From contig CAYSLJ010000129.1 in the NCBI GenBank assembly GCA_964431735.1, positions 1-20,598 on the forward strand: DNA of 20,598 bases, in the 5' to 3' direction. The number at the start of each line of letters is the position of its first letter. Position 1 is the stretch's first letter. Source of the DNA: CALARM01 sp964431735 (GTDB taxonomy: Bacteria; Vulcanimicrobiota; SpSt-956; JAKJGF01). Below are positions 7,516 to 15,662 of this stretch, one piece after another. Under the pieces are notes generated by a model. That model did not search any database. It was given only the letters and a program-made list of their open reading frames with translations, and was not told the origin of the DNA. The translations under genes were made by a program, and so were the position numbers.

Positions 7516-8223
7516 ATGGGTAAAAGCAAAAGTATTATATTTTCCCTGGTAATTATCCTGGTTATATCAATATCCATAACAGAAGCAAAAATACCTTCCG
7601 ACATGATAAATCTCAGAGGAGCGGATATTCTTCCTTCACAGAATGTAAATATATCTCTCAATGGCCGTAAAATGCACATAAATCTGGTAAAACACGAAGG
7701 TATAATCTACAGTAAAATTGACAGTTTCATCGCACTCTTTGGCTGTTCCTGCAGTTATGACGAAAGCCGGCAGGTTATAAAGGTAAACGATGCCGAACTT
7801 CCAATCTATTGCACCGGGTATGGTTCTGAAAATGGAAAAACTATCGTCTATTTACCTGTCCTTCAGACTCTGAATCTATTGAATATAAGGTATATCTACA
7901 ATGATCTTTACGATAAAGAGAGACTTTCCATAAGAACAGATGAATTCATAGATTACAGAGGTGTTTCTAACTACCAGAATGTCATAGCCTACGGAGGAGG
8001 TTACGGAGGTTACGGCGGTTACGGAGGCTACGGCGGCGGCGGTTACGGTGCTGTAACATCTGTGCCGGATCTTGCAGCTATAAACAATTACGACACAAGA
8101 GTACTGGGCCTCGGACTGAGACCCATGTATTTCAATACAGGATGGCGTGGAGGACGTATTTATGGTTCAGGCTGCTCCACATACGGGTCAGGTATTTATT
8201 CCTCCGGATGTTACGGATGGTAG
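7516..8223 (+). CDS. Secreted Gly/Tyr-rich protein with copper-amine-oxidase-N-like domain
   Basis: A 235-residue exported protein of unknown function. Residues 1-25 form a signal peptide (basic MGKSKS, hydrophobic core, then TEAK near the cleavage site). Residues about 35-140 resemble the beta-rich copper amine oxidase N-terminal-like domain found in surface proteins (VNISLNGRKMHINL, then YLPVLQTLNLLNI and RLSIRTDE); this match is by eye and moderate. From about 155 comes a run of GGY repeats (tyrosine every three residues), then a Gly/Ser/Cys/Tyr-rich tail with paired cysteines ending in CYGW. Such tails occur in surface or matrix proteins. The ATG follows AAAGGGGGG, a strong ribosome site. 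It lies after the PilM/Cas6 cluster but with its own promoter. The GGY repeat is GC-rich (TACGGNGGN units), unlike the AT-rich surroundings. Confidence 0.7.
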   Translation: MGKSKSIIFSLVIILVISISITEAKIPSDMINLRGADILPSQNVNISLNGRKMHINLVKHEGIIYSKIDSFIALFGCSCSYDESRQVIKVNDAELPIYCTGYGSENGKTIVYLPVLQTLNLLNIRYIYNDLYDKERLSIRTDEFIDYRGVSNYQNVIAYGGGYGGYGGYGGYGGGGYGAVTSVPDLAAINNYDTRVLGLGLRPMYFNTGWRGGRIYGSGCSTYGSGIYSSGCYGW

Positions 8224-8226
8224 AAT

Positions 8227-8281
8227 AGTGAAAAGTGAATGGATGTATTATCCTTTTCACTTTTCACTACTCACTTTTCAC
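8227..8281. terminator. Heptamer hairpin between convergent genes, probable bidirectional terminator
   Basis: The left arm (AGTGAAA, AGTGAAT at 8227-8240) pairs with the right arm (TTTTCAC, TTTTCAC, then TACTCAC, TTTTCAC at 8254-8281). The core stem is 13 bp perfect, 8227-8239 with 8256-8268. It separates the stop codon of the plus-strand secreted protein from the stop codon of minus-strand ileS. No long T-run follows, so termination is inferred from position and stem rather than from a classical motif. Confidence 0.55.
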
Positions 8282-8287
8282 TTATTA

Positions 8288-11200
8288 TTACTTTCTCAGT
8301 AATACAACAAGAATATTCTTCTCATTTACATCCAGTTCTGTCCCCTCTTTTATATCTTCACAGTCTTTCAATTCCACACAGAGGGTTTCAGTCTTAATAT
8401 AATCGGAAAAAGCATTAATAGTATTATTAAGTCCTTCGTCAGTCTTAAAGGAAATCTCTATCCTGTCATCTACTTCAAAATTCATTTCCTTTCGAAGATT
8501 CTGAATCTTCCTTACAAATTCTCTTGCTTCACCTTCTCTGATGAGCTCTTCCGTAAGGGTTGTATCTATGGCAACACAGATATCTCCCTCTTCTGCCATA
8601 GACAGATTTTCTCTGGGTTTTCTTACAAGTTCTATATCTTCTTTCTCCATATTTATCGACGAGTTATCGGAAATGGTCAGAGTAAAAGTATCATGTTCCA
8701 TGACCTTCTCTTTAATTTCCTCTGAAGAGAGTTTTTCCAGAGCTTCTTTAATCTTAGGCACGTCTTTTCTGTATTTTTTCCCAACAACCTTGAAATCAGG
8801 TTTTACTTCATAAGAGAAAAGATTCTCAGAATCAGAAGCAAAAGTGACCTCTTTTATATTTAACTCTTCAGTGATCTGTTCCACCAGCGTGGAAAGTCCT
8901 TCTGTGGCAGAAGCATTTTTTATGATAACTTTGAGTTCTCTCAGAGGCTGTCTTACTTTAAGGGATGCCTGATTCCTTGCATAACGACCGAGACTTACTA
9001 CCTGCTGAACTATTCTCATATTCTCTATCAGTTTCTCATCAATAAGTTTCTCGTCTGCTTCCGGATATGACGTAAGATGAATACTTTCCGGCGCAGAAGG
9101 AATAGCTTTTCTTACAAGATTTTGATATATATGTTCCGTAAGGAACGGCAATGCCGGTGCAAGTAATCTTATGATTGTAGTGAGAACTTCATAAAGGGTG
9201 AAATAAGCAGCGTTTTTATCTTTATCATTTTCACTCTTCCAGAATCTCTTTCTTGACCGTCTTATATACCAGTTTGATAAGTCATCAATCAGTTCATCAA
9301 CAAGTTTCATAAGATAGAGCACATTATATTTATCCAGATTTTCTCTGCCCTTCTGTATGACAAAATTCAATTTACCTGTCATCCATCTGTCAAGAAGAGA
9401 TCTTTCTTCTACAGGTAAAGGTGTCTGGTCGGGATTAAAATTATCCAGTTCTGCATAGGTAATAAAGAAACTGTATGAATTCCAGAGAGTGAGCAATTTT
9501 CTTTTAACTTCCTCTCCGAAGCCATAACCAAAATTCAGGTTATTAAAGGGATTATGAGAGGCAAATATATAGCGCATAACATCTGCACCCATTATTTCTG
9601 CAGCCTCATCAAACCATATGGCATTTCCCTGGCTCTTGTGCATATCCTGGCCTTTTTCATCTTTTACCAGGGCATGACCGAGAATGGTCTGGAAAGGTTC
9701 ACGATTTTCCATAACAGTGCTCATGGCAAGGAGAGAATAGAACCAGTTTCTGAACTGTCCGGGGAAACATTCTGTAATAAACTCTGCAGGGAACCATTTT
9801 TCCCAGTAAGCTCTGTCTGTGTTATAATGCATTGTAGAATAAGGCACTATTCCTGCATCAAGCCAGGGATTTCCCACGTCTTTTATACGGGAAGCCAGTG
9901 CTCCGCATTTTTCACATTTTATCTTCACAGCATCTACCCAGGGTCTGTGAGGGCTGTTTCCTTCAAATTCACTCCATCCTTCTACGGCCTTTTCTTTCAG
10001 TTCATCGTAACCGCCTATAACATCAAAATGACCGCAATTACAGAAAAATATGGGAAGTGCAAGCCCCCAGTAACGTTTTTTGGATATACACCAGTCATGC
10101 ATATTTTTCAGCCAGTCAAGTTCCTGGTTCATACCGAATTCAGGAAGCCATGTAATCTTTTTTGTTACATCCATTATTTTATGACGCAATTCATCCATAC
10201 GGATAAACCATTCGTCTACAAGACGAAAAACCAGTTCTGCACCGCATCTCCAGCATACGGGATAACGGTGGGTATAATCTTCCAGTTTATAAAGTATACC
10301 TTTCTGTTTTAAATTTTCAAATACAAAGGGAGCTGCTTCTGCCGCTCCTTTACCTGTAAGGAAGTCAAAACCGTCTACAAAGAGACCGCATTCGTCAAGA
10401 GGTGCTATAACAGAAAGGGAAAATTCTTTTCTCAGGGAAAAATCTTCTTTACCGCATCCGGGAGCAATGTGAACTATGCCTGTCCCTTCTTTTTCCGTTA
10501 TTTCATCCCATGTTATAACCTTATGGACAACACCTTTCTGTGCAGGTAATTCGTCAAAAGGTCCTTTATATTTTAAACCAAGAAGGTCTTTACCTTTAAA
10601 ACGTTCCACTATTTCGTAAGATCCGACAAGTTCTCCCACTTTACTTTCTATAAGATATAAATATTCATCGCCCTGTTTTACTTTTACATAATCAAGGGAA
10701 GGATGGACTGCTGCAGCAGTATTTGAGCTTAAAGTCCATGGAGTTGTCGTCCATACGAGAAGCGCTTCATGTTCTCTTCCCATCAGCGGGAATTTCAAAA
10801 ATACGCTCTTATGGGTCAGTTCTTTGTATCCTTCCGTTACAATTTCATGTTCCGACAGAGCAGTTCCGCACCGGGGGCACCAGGGCATAACATCTGTTCC
10901 TCTGTAAACCCATCCATGATTATGACACTTCTTTAAAAAATGCCATATAGTATAATTATTTTCATCAGTCATAGTGTAATAGGAATTATTCCAGTCCATC
11001 CAGTAACCGAGTCTGATTGACTGTTCAGTCTGTTTCTGAGAGTATTTTCTTACTCTTTCCTTACATTTCTCTACAAATCTGCCGAGTCCGTAATTTTCTA
11101 TATCCCTTTTGGATTTAAAGCCGAGTTCTTTCTCTACTTCTACTTCCACCCACAGGCCCTGGCAGTCAAAGCCATTCTGATATCTCATATGATAACCCTG

Positions 11201-11422
11201 CATGGCTTTATATCGCTGATATATATCTTTATAGGTTCTTCCCCAGGCATGATGAACACCCATTGGGTTATTGGCTGTTATCGGCCCGTCAAGAAATGAA
11301 AAACGTTTCTTTTCATCGGAATTTTTCTTTCTGAGTTTATCGAAAATTTTCTCTTTTTCCCAGAAATCAAGCATTTTGTGTTCCATAGACACAAAATCAA
11401 GGTCTCCTGCTTTATCAAACAT
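8288..11422 (-). CDS. ileS: Isoleucyl-tRNA synthetase
   Basis: Class Ia synthetase that charges tRNA-Ile with isoleucine in the cytoplasm; 1044 residues is full length. Landmarks in order: the HIGH-equivalent ANNPMGVHHAWGR (about 50-62); QNGFDCQGLWVE; the zinc-type WCPRCGTALSEHE; the editing domain with LVWTTTPWTLSSNTAAAVHP and GTGIVHIAPGCGKEDF; HRYPVCWRCG; NPWLDAGIVPYSTMHY; the KMSKS-equivalent DMHKSQGNAI near 590; and an anticodon-binding region (LDRWMTGKLN, DDLSNWYIRRSRKRFW). Both signature motifs are variant: MGVHH for HIGH and MHKS for KMSKS. I recall such forms from a clade including Chloroflexota and related bacteria, so this probably reflects lineage rather than decay. The ATG follows GGGAGGA. 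A consensus promoter lies at 11521-11549. The leader holds a heptamer hairpin and no T-box was recognised. Confidence 0.95.
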   Translation of the reverse strand: MFDKAGDLDFVSMEHKMLDFWEKEKIFDKLRKKNSDEKKRFSFLDGPITANNPMGVHHAWGRTYKDIYQRYKAMQGYHMRYQNGFDCQGLWVEVEVEKELGFKSKRDIENYGLGRFVEKCKERVRKYSQKQTEQSIRLGYWMDWNNSYYTMTDENNYTIWHFLKKCHNHGWVYRGTDVMPWCPRCGTALSEHEIVTEGYKELTHKSVFLKFPLMGREHEALLVWTTTPWTLSSNTAAAVHPSLDYVKVKQGDEYLYLIESKVGELVGSYEIVERFKGKDLLGLKYKGPFDELPAQKGVVHKVITWDEITEKEGTGIVHIAPGCGKEDFSLRKEFSLSVIAPLDECGLFVDGFDFLTGKGAAEAAPFVFENLKQKGILYKLEDYTHRYPVCWRCGAELVFRLVDEWFIRMDELRHKIMDVTKKITWLPEFGMNQELDWLKNMHDWCISKKRYWGLALPIFFCNCGHFDVIGGYDELKEKAVEGWSEFEGNSPHRPWVDAVKIKCEKCGALASRIKDVGNPWLDAGIVPYSTMHYNTDRAYWEKWFPAEFITECFPGQFRNWFYSLLAMSTVMENREPFQTILGHALVKDEKGQDMHKSQGNAIWFDEAAEIMGADVMRYIFASHNPFNNLNFGYGFGEEVKRKLLTLWNSYSFFITYAELDNFNPDQTPLPVEERSLLDRWMTGKLNFVIQKGRENLDKYNVLYLMKLVDELIDDLSNWYIRRSRKRFWKSENDKDKNAAYFTLYEVLTTIIRLLAPALPFLTEHIYQNLVRKAIPSAPESIHLTSYPEADEKLIDEKLIENMRIVQQVVSLGRYARNQASLKVRQPLRELKVIIKNASATEGLSTLVEQITEELNIKEVTFASDSENLFSYEVKPDFKVVGKKYRKDVPKIKEALEKLSSEEIKEKVMEHDTFTLTISDNSSINMEKEDIELVRKPRENLSMAEEGDICVAIDTTLTEELIREGEAREFVRKIQNLRKEMNFEVDDRIEISFKTDEGLNNTINAFSDYIKTETLCVELKDCEDIKEGTELDVNEKNILVVLLRK

Positions 11423-11446
11423 GTAAAAATCCTCCCGATTGGTAAT

Positions 11447-11506
11447 TAGTGAGTAGTGAATAGTGAGTAGTGAATAGTGAAAAATCCTATCCCCTCACTG
11501 TTCACT
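11447..11506. repeat. Heptamer inverted repeat in the ileS leader
   Basis: Five units in register (TAGTGAG, TAGTGAA, TAGTGAG, TAGTGAA, TAGTGAA; 11447-11481) face a shorter arm TCACTGTTCACT (11495-11506). The latter pairs with 11469-11480 with one wobble. It lies downstream of the ileS promoter, so the hairpin is transcribed in the ileS 5' leader and could affect its expression (inference). Confidence 0.7.
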
Positions 11507-11520
11507 TTAATAATTTGTTA

Positions 11521-11549
11521 ATTATAAGTTCTGAAGTCATTATTGTCAA
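11521..11549 (-). promoter_or_regulatory. Consensus sigma70-type promoter for ileS
   Basis: On the minus strand, TTGACA (11549-11544) and TATAAT (11526-11521) are separated by exactly 17 nt, a perfect match to consensus. The predicted leader is about 90 nt and includes the heptamer inverted repeat at 11447-11506. Confidence 0.85.
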
Positions 11550-11581
11550 TAAGATAGTGTTTTTTTACGGCACGTAGATTC

Positions 11582-11665
11582 AGGTGTCGGGTAATGGGTG
11601 ATGGGTGTTGGATTTCAGGTTTTGCGTGATGGGGTTTGAGTTTTGGGTGTTAGGTTTTGGGTCTT
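11582..11665. repeat. Long degenerate heptamer array (G/T-rich variant)
   Basis: Twelve consecutive 7-mers in register, such as AGGTGTC, GGGTAAT, GGGTGAT, GGGTGTT, AGGTTTT, GCGTGAT, GAGTTTT and GGGTCTT. The positions are much more variable than at other loci but the 7-bp phase of the central GT is largely kept. A weakly complementary AAACCCGAAATC follows at 11676-11687. It lies in a gene-free stretch (11423-11944) between ileS and the histidine kinase gene. Confidence 0.6.
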
Positions 11666-11704
11666 CTTAGCACGAAACCCGAAATCTGCACTCCCCACCC
11701 GTCC

Positions 11705-11936
11705 CGCGTTACGCGCAATGGCGTTAAGTTAAGAAACATATAGCAAATTGGCTGCCTGGTGCTCTGGAGAAAAAATATCACGGCGGCACAAGTGTATTTA
11801 ATTGATATACAGTGTAAAGTAGCATGATGTAAGCTCTAACAGATATAAATGTTACAGTTTAGATTTTTTCGGAGGAGCGCCAGGCAGCCAATTTAGACGG
11901 TTATAACGTTAACTTAATGCCATTGCGCGTTACGCG
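11705..11936. repeat. MITE-like imperfect inverted-repeat element
   Basis: The outer arms are 28 nt (11705-11732 and 11909-11936) with two mismatches; each includes the core CGCAATGGC. The inner arms are 20 nt (11745-11764 and 11875-11894) with one mismatch, core TTGGCTGCCTGG, and continue into GGAG- or CCG-A6-T tracts. The two arm sets are separated by about 12-14 unrelated bases on each side, and the centre of about 80 bp is not symmetric. CGTCCC occurs on both sides (11700-11705 and 11940-11945), a possible 6-bp target duplication. No ORF is inside. A non-autonomous mobile element or a long transcribed hairpin would both fit. Confidence 0.6.
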
Positions 11937-11944
11937 TCACGTCC

Positions 11945-13675
11945 CTAAAGAGGCATGGAAAAATAAAATTTACTGCCCTTTCCAGGTGAACTGTTCACCC
12001 AGATTTTTCCTCCATGAGATTTTACTGCCATTTTACAGAAGGTAAGTCCAAGTCCTCTGGAACTGCTCATAGATTTCTGTTTTTCATCGGCCTGGAAAAA
12101 TTTATCAAAAATTTTCTGCTGATATTCTTCAGGTATACCTATACCTTTATCTTCAATACAGAATACAATTTCTGTCTTCTCTTCATTTAAACAGGTCATT
12201 ATCTTAATATTTTTATTTCTCGGTGAATGACTTATAGCATTACTCACAAGATTTGCAATAACTCTGTAAAGCAGGTCTCTGTCTGCCATAAAACCGGGCG
12301 CAGTTTCTAAAAGAGTTATTATCTTTTTGTTATCCACATCAAGTAATGGCTTAAATTCATCAGAAATCTTTGCAATAATTTCACCAATATTTATTTCTGT
12401 TTTCTGAAGTCTGAGTTCCTTTTCTTCCATTTTACCTATATCAAGTAAATTAAGTATCATTCTCATAAGATTTTTACAGCTTACGGAAATCATATTAAGA
12501 GCCATCAATTGTTCTTCATTATAAGCTTCCTCTTCAAGGAACAGTAAATCCACATATCCTGTTATCCCGGTGAGAGGATTTTTCAGATCATGAACTATCA
12601 TCTGAGTCAGGCTATTTTTCATTTCTTCAAGTTCTCTGAGCCTTGTATTTTTCTCTTCCAGTTCCAGAACCTGATTTTTTACCAGACTGTACAGTCTGGC
12701 ATTTTTAAGTGCCACTCCTATCTGGTCACCTATGGCATCAAGCAATTTCATATCGTCATCGGAAAAAGCATCAGGTCTGCTGCTGCCTATACTCATTATT
12801 CCCACAACTTCTCTTTCTGATTTCAAAGGAACATTAACTATAGATAATAAACTGCCTTTCAAAACAAGGGCATCTGTAAGAGGAGACGAAGAACCTTCAT
12901 GAGCTTTTACTGTTCTGCCGAGTATATAAGCCCTGCCATGACTGCCTGTTTCAAGTCTCGGTGAAGTCTGTTTTATTTCTTCTATCAATACAGGTGATAC
13001 ACCCTTGAATGCCATAGGAACAAGTTTGTTACTTTCCCTGTCTATCAACATCATTACCCCTGCATCTGCCCTTGTCACCAGCAAAGCTTTATCAAGAGTG
13101 TTGTTCATAATAGACTCAAGTTCCAGTGACTGATTTACCGCTTTGGTAATAGCATTTATAAGGGAAAGTTTCTCCGTATTGAGCTTACTTTCTTCATGAC
13201 TTCTGGTTTTAATCTGATTTATAATAACAGCCATATTCTCTACGTTTTTTGACAGTTTCAAACCATATTGACTTGTCATCAAATCTCTGGCAATCTGTCT
13301 TGTTTCTTCCAGAAGTTTACTGAAATGGTCAAAATAAATATCTTTCTTCTGACCTTTTAATTCTTCTTCTTTATATAATTGCTTTATAGCTTCCAGATTA
13401 AAACCGCATTTACTGCAAAATTTTGCCGTATATCTGGTCGTATTGTCACAGGTAGGGCATAAAATATATTTTTCAAAATAAGATTTTTCTATTTCCCGTG
13501 TTTCTTTAGGCATATCAGGTTTTATCCTTTTTGTTTTAGTCTGTTGAAATCTGGTGCCGCAGATTTTACAAAATCTGGCACCGGTTCTGTTATAATTATT
13601 GCAGATATTGCAGACAAATAAGTCCTCTTTGTTACTCAGTTCTTCCTGTATATCTCCCTTCTCCTGTGAAGTCAT
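11945..13675 (-). CDS. Zinc ribbon - GAF - sensor histidine kinase
   Basis: A 576-residue cytoplasmic histidine kinase; no transmembrane segment is seen. Two zinc ribbons open it (Cys22/25/36/39 and Cys73/76/87/90, both CX2C-X10-CX2C). A helical linker follows, then a GAF domain (about 170-335; ADAGVMMLIDRES, SIVNVPLKSEREVVGIMSIGS) and a coiled coil. The HisKA dimerisation domain carries the phospho-acceptor His362 in IVHDLKNPLTG. The ATPase domain has an N box near 474 (NLVSNAISHSP), G1 DKGIGIPEE and G2 SRGLGLTFCKMAVKSHGGKI. It presumably autophosphorylates in response to a ligand or partner and passes phosphate to a response regulator. The only receiver in the window, in the gene at 15663-18686, has Glu in place of the acceptor Asp, so the true target is probably elsewhere. 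The ATG follows AGGAGAGAT. It is the last of three same-strand signalling genes. Confidence 0.9.
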   Translation of the reverse strand: MTSQEKGDIQEELSNKEDLFVCNICNNYNRTGARFCKICGTRFQQTKTKRIKPDMPKETREIEKSYFEKYILCPTCDNTTRYTAKFCSKCGFNLEAIKQLYKEEELKGQKKDIYFDHFSKLLEETRQIARDLMTSQYGLKLSKNVENMAVIINQIKTRSHEESKLNTEKLSLINAITKAVNQSLELESIMNNTLDKALLVTRADAGVMMLIDRESNKLVPMAFKGVSPVLIEEIKQTSPRLETGSHGRAYILGRTVKAHEGSSSPLTDALVLKGSLLSIVNVPLKSEREVVGIMSIGSSRPDAFSDDDMKLLDAIGDQIGVALKNARLYSLVKNQVLELEEKNTRLRELEEMKNSLTQMIVHDLKNPLTGITGYVDLLFLEEEAYNEEQLMALNMISVSCKNLMRMILNLLDIGKMEEKELRLQKTEINIGEIIAKISDEFKPLLDVDNKKIITLLETAPGFMADRDLLYRVIANLVSNAISHSPRNKNIKIMTCLNEEKTEIVFCIEDKGIGIPEEYQQKIFDKFFQADEKQKSMSSSRGLGLTFCKMAVKSHGGKIWVNSSPGKGSKFYFSMPL

Positions 13676-13689
13676 TTATATCTCTCCTA

Positions 13690-13831
13690 TCGTGACGCGT
13701 GACGCGTCACGCGAGGATTATACTCGACATACGTAATGTTCATATAAAATACAAATTCTCACAGAATTATAAATATATAACCACACCTATGGATAAGAAA
13801 CCCGTCACGCGTTACGCGTTACGCGTCACGA
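13690..13831. repeat. GC-rich heptamer inverted pair between two kinase genes
   Basis: The left arm (TCGTGAC, GCGTGAC, GCGTCAC; 13690-13710) includes an 18-bp perfect palindrome at 13696-13713. The right arm is four units (GTCACGC, GTTACGC, GTTACGC, GTCACGA; 13804-13831). The arms are mutually complementary over most of their length and more GC-rich than other loci. A TATAAT on the minus strand (13722-13717) lies just inside the left arm, a possible -10 box for the histidine kinase gene; no good -35 is present. Confidence 0.7.
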
Positions 13832-13841
13832 TCCTCACAAA

Positions 13842-15575
13842 TCATGCATTTTTAACACATCTAAACCCTGATTGACTGTTATAACTGGCCGGTTTTTCCT
13901 TTGTTCTGGTAGCACACCAGAAACAATATATATCCTGGAGGTTCCATGAACCTCCACATAAAATTTTAAAAGTACCTGAAAGGGGGCCTTTAGGATTTAT
14001 CTGAAATCCTTCAGGTTTATGGTACCAGTCAGAACACCACTCCCATACATTACCGGCCATATCCATTACACCGTAAAAAGATAAGCCTTCCGGGAAAGAG
14101 CCAGCAGGTAACGTTCCTCTTCCCTGTTCCAGAACCATCATTCTCCCGGTAAGGCCGTCTCTATCCATTCTCAGGTTATTACATTTATTCCTGTCCCATT
14201 CCTGTCCCCACGGGTAAGTTCTAAAATCAGTACCTCTTGCAGCTTTTTCCCATTCCGCCTGTGTGGGGAGTCTTTTGCCTTTCCATAAAGCATAAGCGCT
14301 GGCATCATTCCATGTCACATTTACAACAGGGTAATTTCTGTAAAAAGCACTGTAGTATTTCTTCCACTGACCTTCACTTATGTATCCGGTTTTATTAACA
14401 AACTCCTCATACTGTCCATAGGTGACAGGATATTTATCTATATGATAATCATCGAGACGAACCCTGTACACAGGCATTACCTGCCATTTAGAGCCGAGAA
14501 ATCCTATCTGTTCTTTACTTCCCAGTATAACCTCTCCTGAAGGTATAAAAATCATATCATCTGGATTTACTGAATCCTGTATCGTGTTTTTAATTTCTAC
14601 AACAGGAACTTTTTTTTCCTGTGTTATAACTGAAGGAGGAGTTTTGTTTCCCTGACCTATACCTGAAGGAGACACAGATGGAATATTGTTATAAATCAGT
14701 GCCAGTTTCATTTCTTCCGCACAGGAAAATCTATCTTTCACATCAAGAGAAAGAGCTTTCATAATAACATTTTCGAAATTTCTGGACAGAGATGGAGAAA
14801 AATTTCTTACAGGCTCAAAGGCAAATGGTACCAGAGGAGGCATACCGGTACTTAAATGGTGAAGAGTTGCTCCGAGAGCATAAATATCACTCGCCGGTTC
14901 TATCTGTCCTTTATACTGTTCAGGCGGAGCATAGCCCTGTGTGCCTATAACAGTATGACTTGCATCAGTTTCTGACGCCATAGTTCTTGCTATTCCGAAA
15001 TCAACAAGTAAAACCTTTCCGTCAGAGTGGCGTAACATTATATTACCCGGTTTTAAATCTCTATATATAACAGGAGGTTTCTGACTGTGGAGATATGATA
15101 AAACATCAAGGATCTGGCATGCCCAGTCTATCAGATTCACTTCAGGCAAACCCGGATTGCCCTGATTCTCAAGGACTGTTTCAAGATCCTCTCCTTCAAT
15201 GAAATCCATTACCAGATAATAAACTCCATGGTCTACAAAATAATCGACGACCTTTGGCATATTGGTATGATGAAGCTTACGAAGCATTTTAGCTTCTTCT
15301 TCAAAACGTTTTCTTATATATTCCTGTTCCTGTTGAGAAGAAAATTTCGGAGACATTTCTTTAAGAGCACATTTATCCCCGAAGTGTTCATCAATTGCTT
15401 CATAGACAGAACCCATCCCTCCTGACTTTACAGGTTTAACAACCTTATATCTGTCTGCAAGGATAGTTTCATTTTTAAGAATACCTAATCCTTCTGTCAG
15501 GTTACTTCCACAACGGGAACAAAATTTTGATGTATCTCTATTTTCCGTACTGCATTTCTGACATTTTCTAGCCAT
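13842..15575 (-). CDS. Zinc ribbon - Ser/Thr protein kinase - FGE/sulfatase-modifying-factor-like protein
   Basis: A 577-residue protein. The zinc ribbon is Cys5/8/19/22. The kinase domain spans about 42-300: KSGGMGSVYEAID, ALKEM, a catalytic loop reading YRDLKPGN with Asp173 (Tyr where His is usual), VDFGIAR and GTQGYAPPEQ. After a Pro/Ser linker comes an FGE-sulfatase-type domain (about 337-575): MIFIPSGEVILGS, YPVTYGQYEEFV, LPTQAEWEKAARG, GNVWEWCSDW and GGSWN...SGFRCV. True formylglycine-generating enzymes use two cysteines five residues apart. Here the second is present (Cys551) but the first position is Leu546, so it is probably not a classical FGE. Kinases fused to such domains are known, for example chlamydial Pkn1. 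The fold may bind a ligand or modify a target in another way. It sits between two signalling genes on the same strand. The ATG follows AAGGTG. Confidence 0.88.
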   Translation of the reverse strand: MARKCQKCSTENRDTSKFCSRCGSNLTEGLGILKNETILADRYKVVKPVKSGGMGSVYEAIDEHFGDKCALKEMSPKFSSQQEQEYIRKRFEEEAKMLRKLHHTNMPKVVDYFVDHGVYYLVMDFIEGEDLETVLENQGNPGLPEVNLIDWACQILDVLSYLHSQKPPVIYRDLKPGNIMLRHSDGKVLLVDFGIARTMASETDASHTVIGTQGYAPPEQYKGQIEPASDIYALGATLHHLSTGMPPLVPFAFEPVRNFSPSLSRNFENVIMKALSLDVKDRFSCAEEMKLALIYNNIPSVSPSGIGQGNKTPPSVITQEKKVPVVEIKNTIQDSVNPDDMIFIPSGEVILGSKEQIGFLGSKWQVMPVYRVRLDDYHIDKYPVTYGQYEEFVNKTGYISEGQWKKYYSAFYRNYPVVNVTWNDASAYALWKGKRLPTQAEWEKAARGTDFRTYPWGQEWDRNKCNNLRMDRDGLTGRMMVLEQGRGTLPAGSFPEGLSFYGVMDMAGNVWEWCSDWYHKPEGFQINPKGPLSGTFKILCGGSWNLQDIYCFWCATRTKEKPASYNSQSGFRCVKNA

Positions 15576-15590
15576 AAAAACACCTTAAAT

Positions 15591-15655
15591 AGTAAAAAGT
15601 GAGATACAAGAGGTGAATTATAATATATTCTCACTTCTCACTTCTCACTTCTCGT
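15591..15655. repeat. Heptamer inverted pair between kinase genes
   Basis: The left arm is AGTAAAA, AGTGAGA, TACAAGA, GGTGAAT (15591-15618). The right arm is TTCTCAC three times plus TTCTCGT (15628-15655). The arms are complementary through AGTGAGA/TCTCACT. A minus-strand TATAAT (15622-15617) lies in the short loop and could be a -10 box for the downstream kinase gene. Confidence 0.7.
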
Positions 15656-15662
15656 ATTTCCA

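Noticed and set aside
9554..10312. 252-codon open frame on the plus strand opposite ileS
   Set aside because: It lies wholly antisense to the conserved core of ileS, lacks a ribosome site and has no recognisable domain; it is a shadow of the synthetase frame.
11423..11520. T-box riboswitch in the ileS leader
   Set aside because: No conserved T-box sequence (GGTGGNACCGCG type) or specifier stem is visible; the leader is short and filled by heptamer repeats.
102..15655. Heptamer arrays considered as CRISPR arrays serving the orphan Cas6
   Set aside because: The unit is 7 bp with no separate spacers; CRISPR arrays need repeats of about 24-40 bp alternating with unique spacers. None is present in the window.
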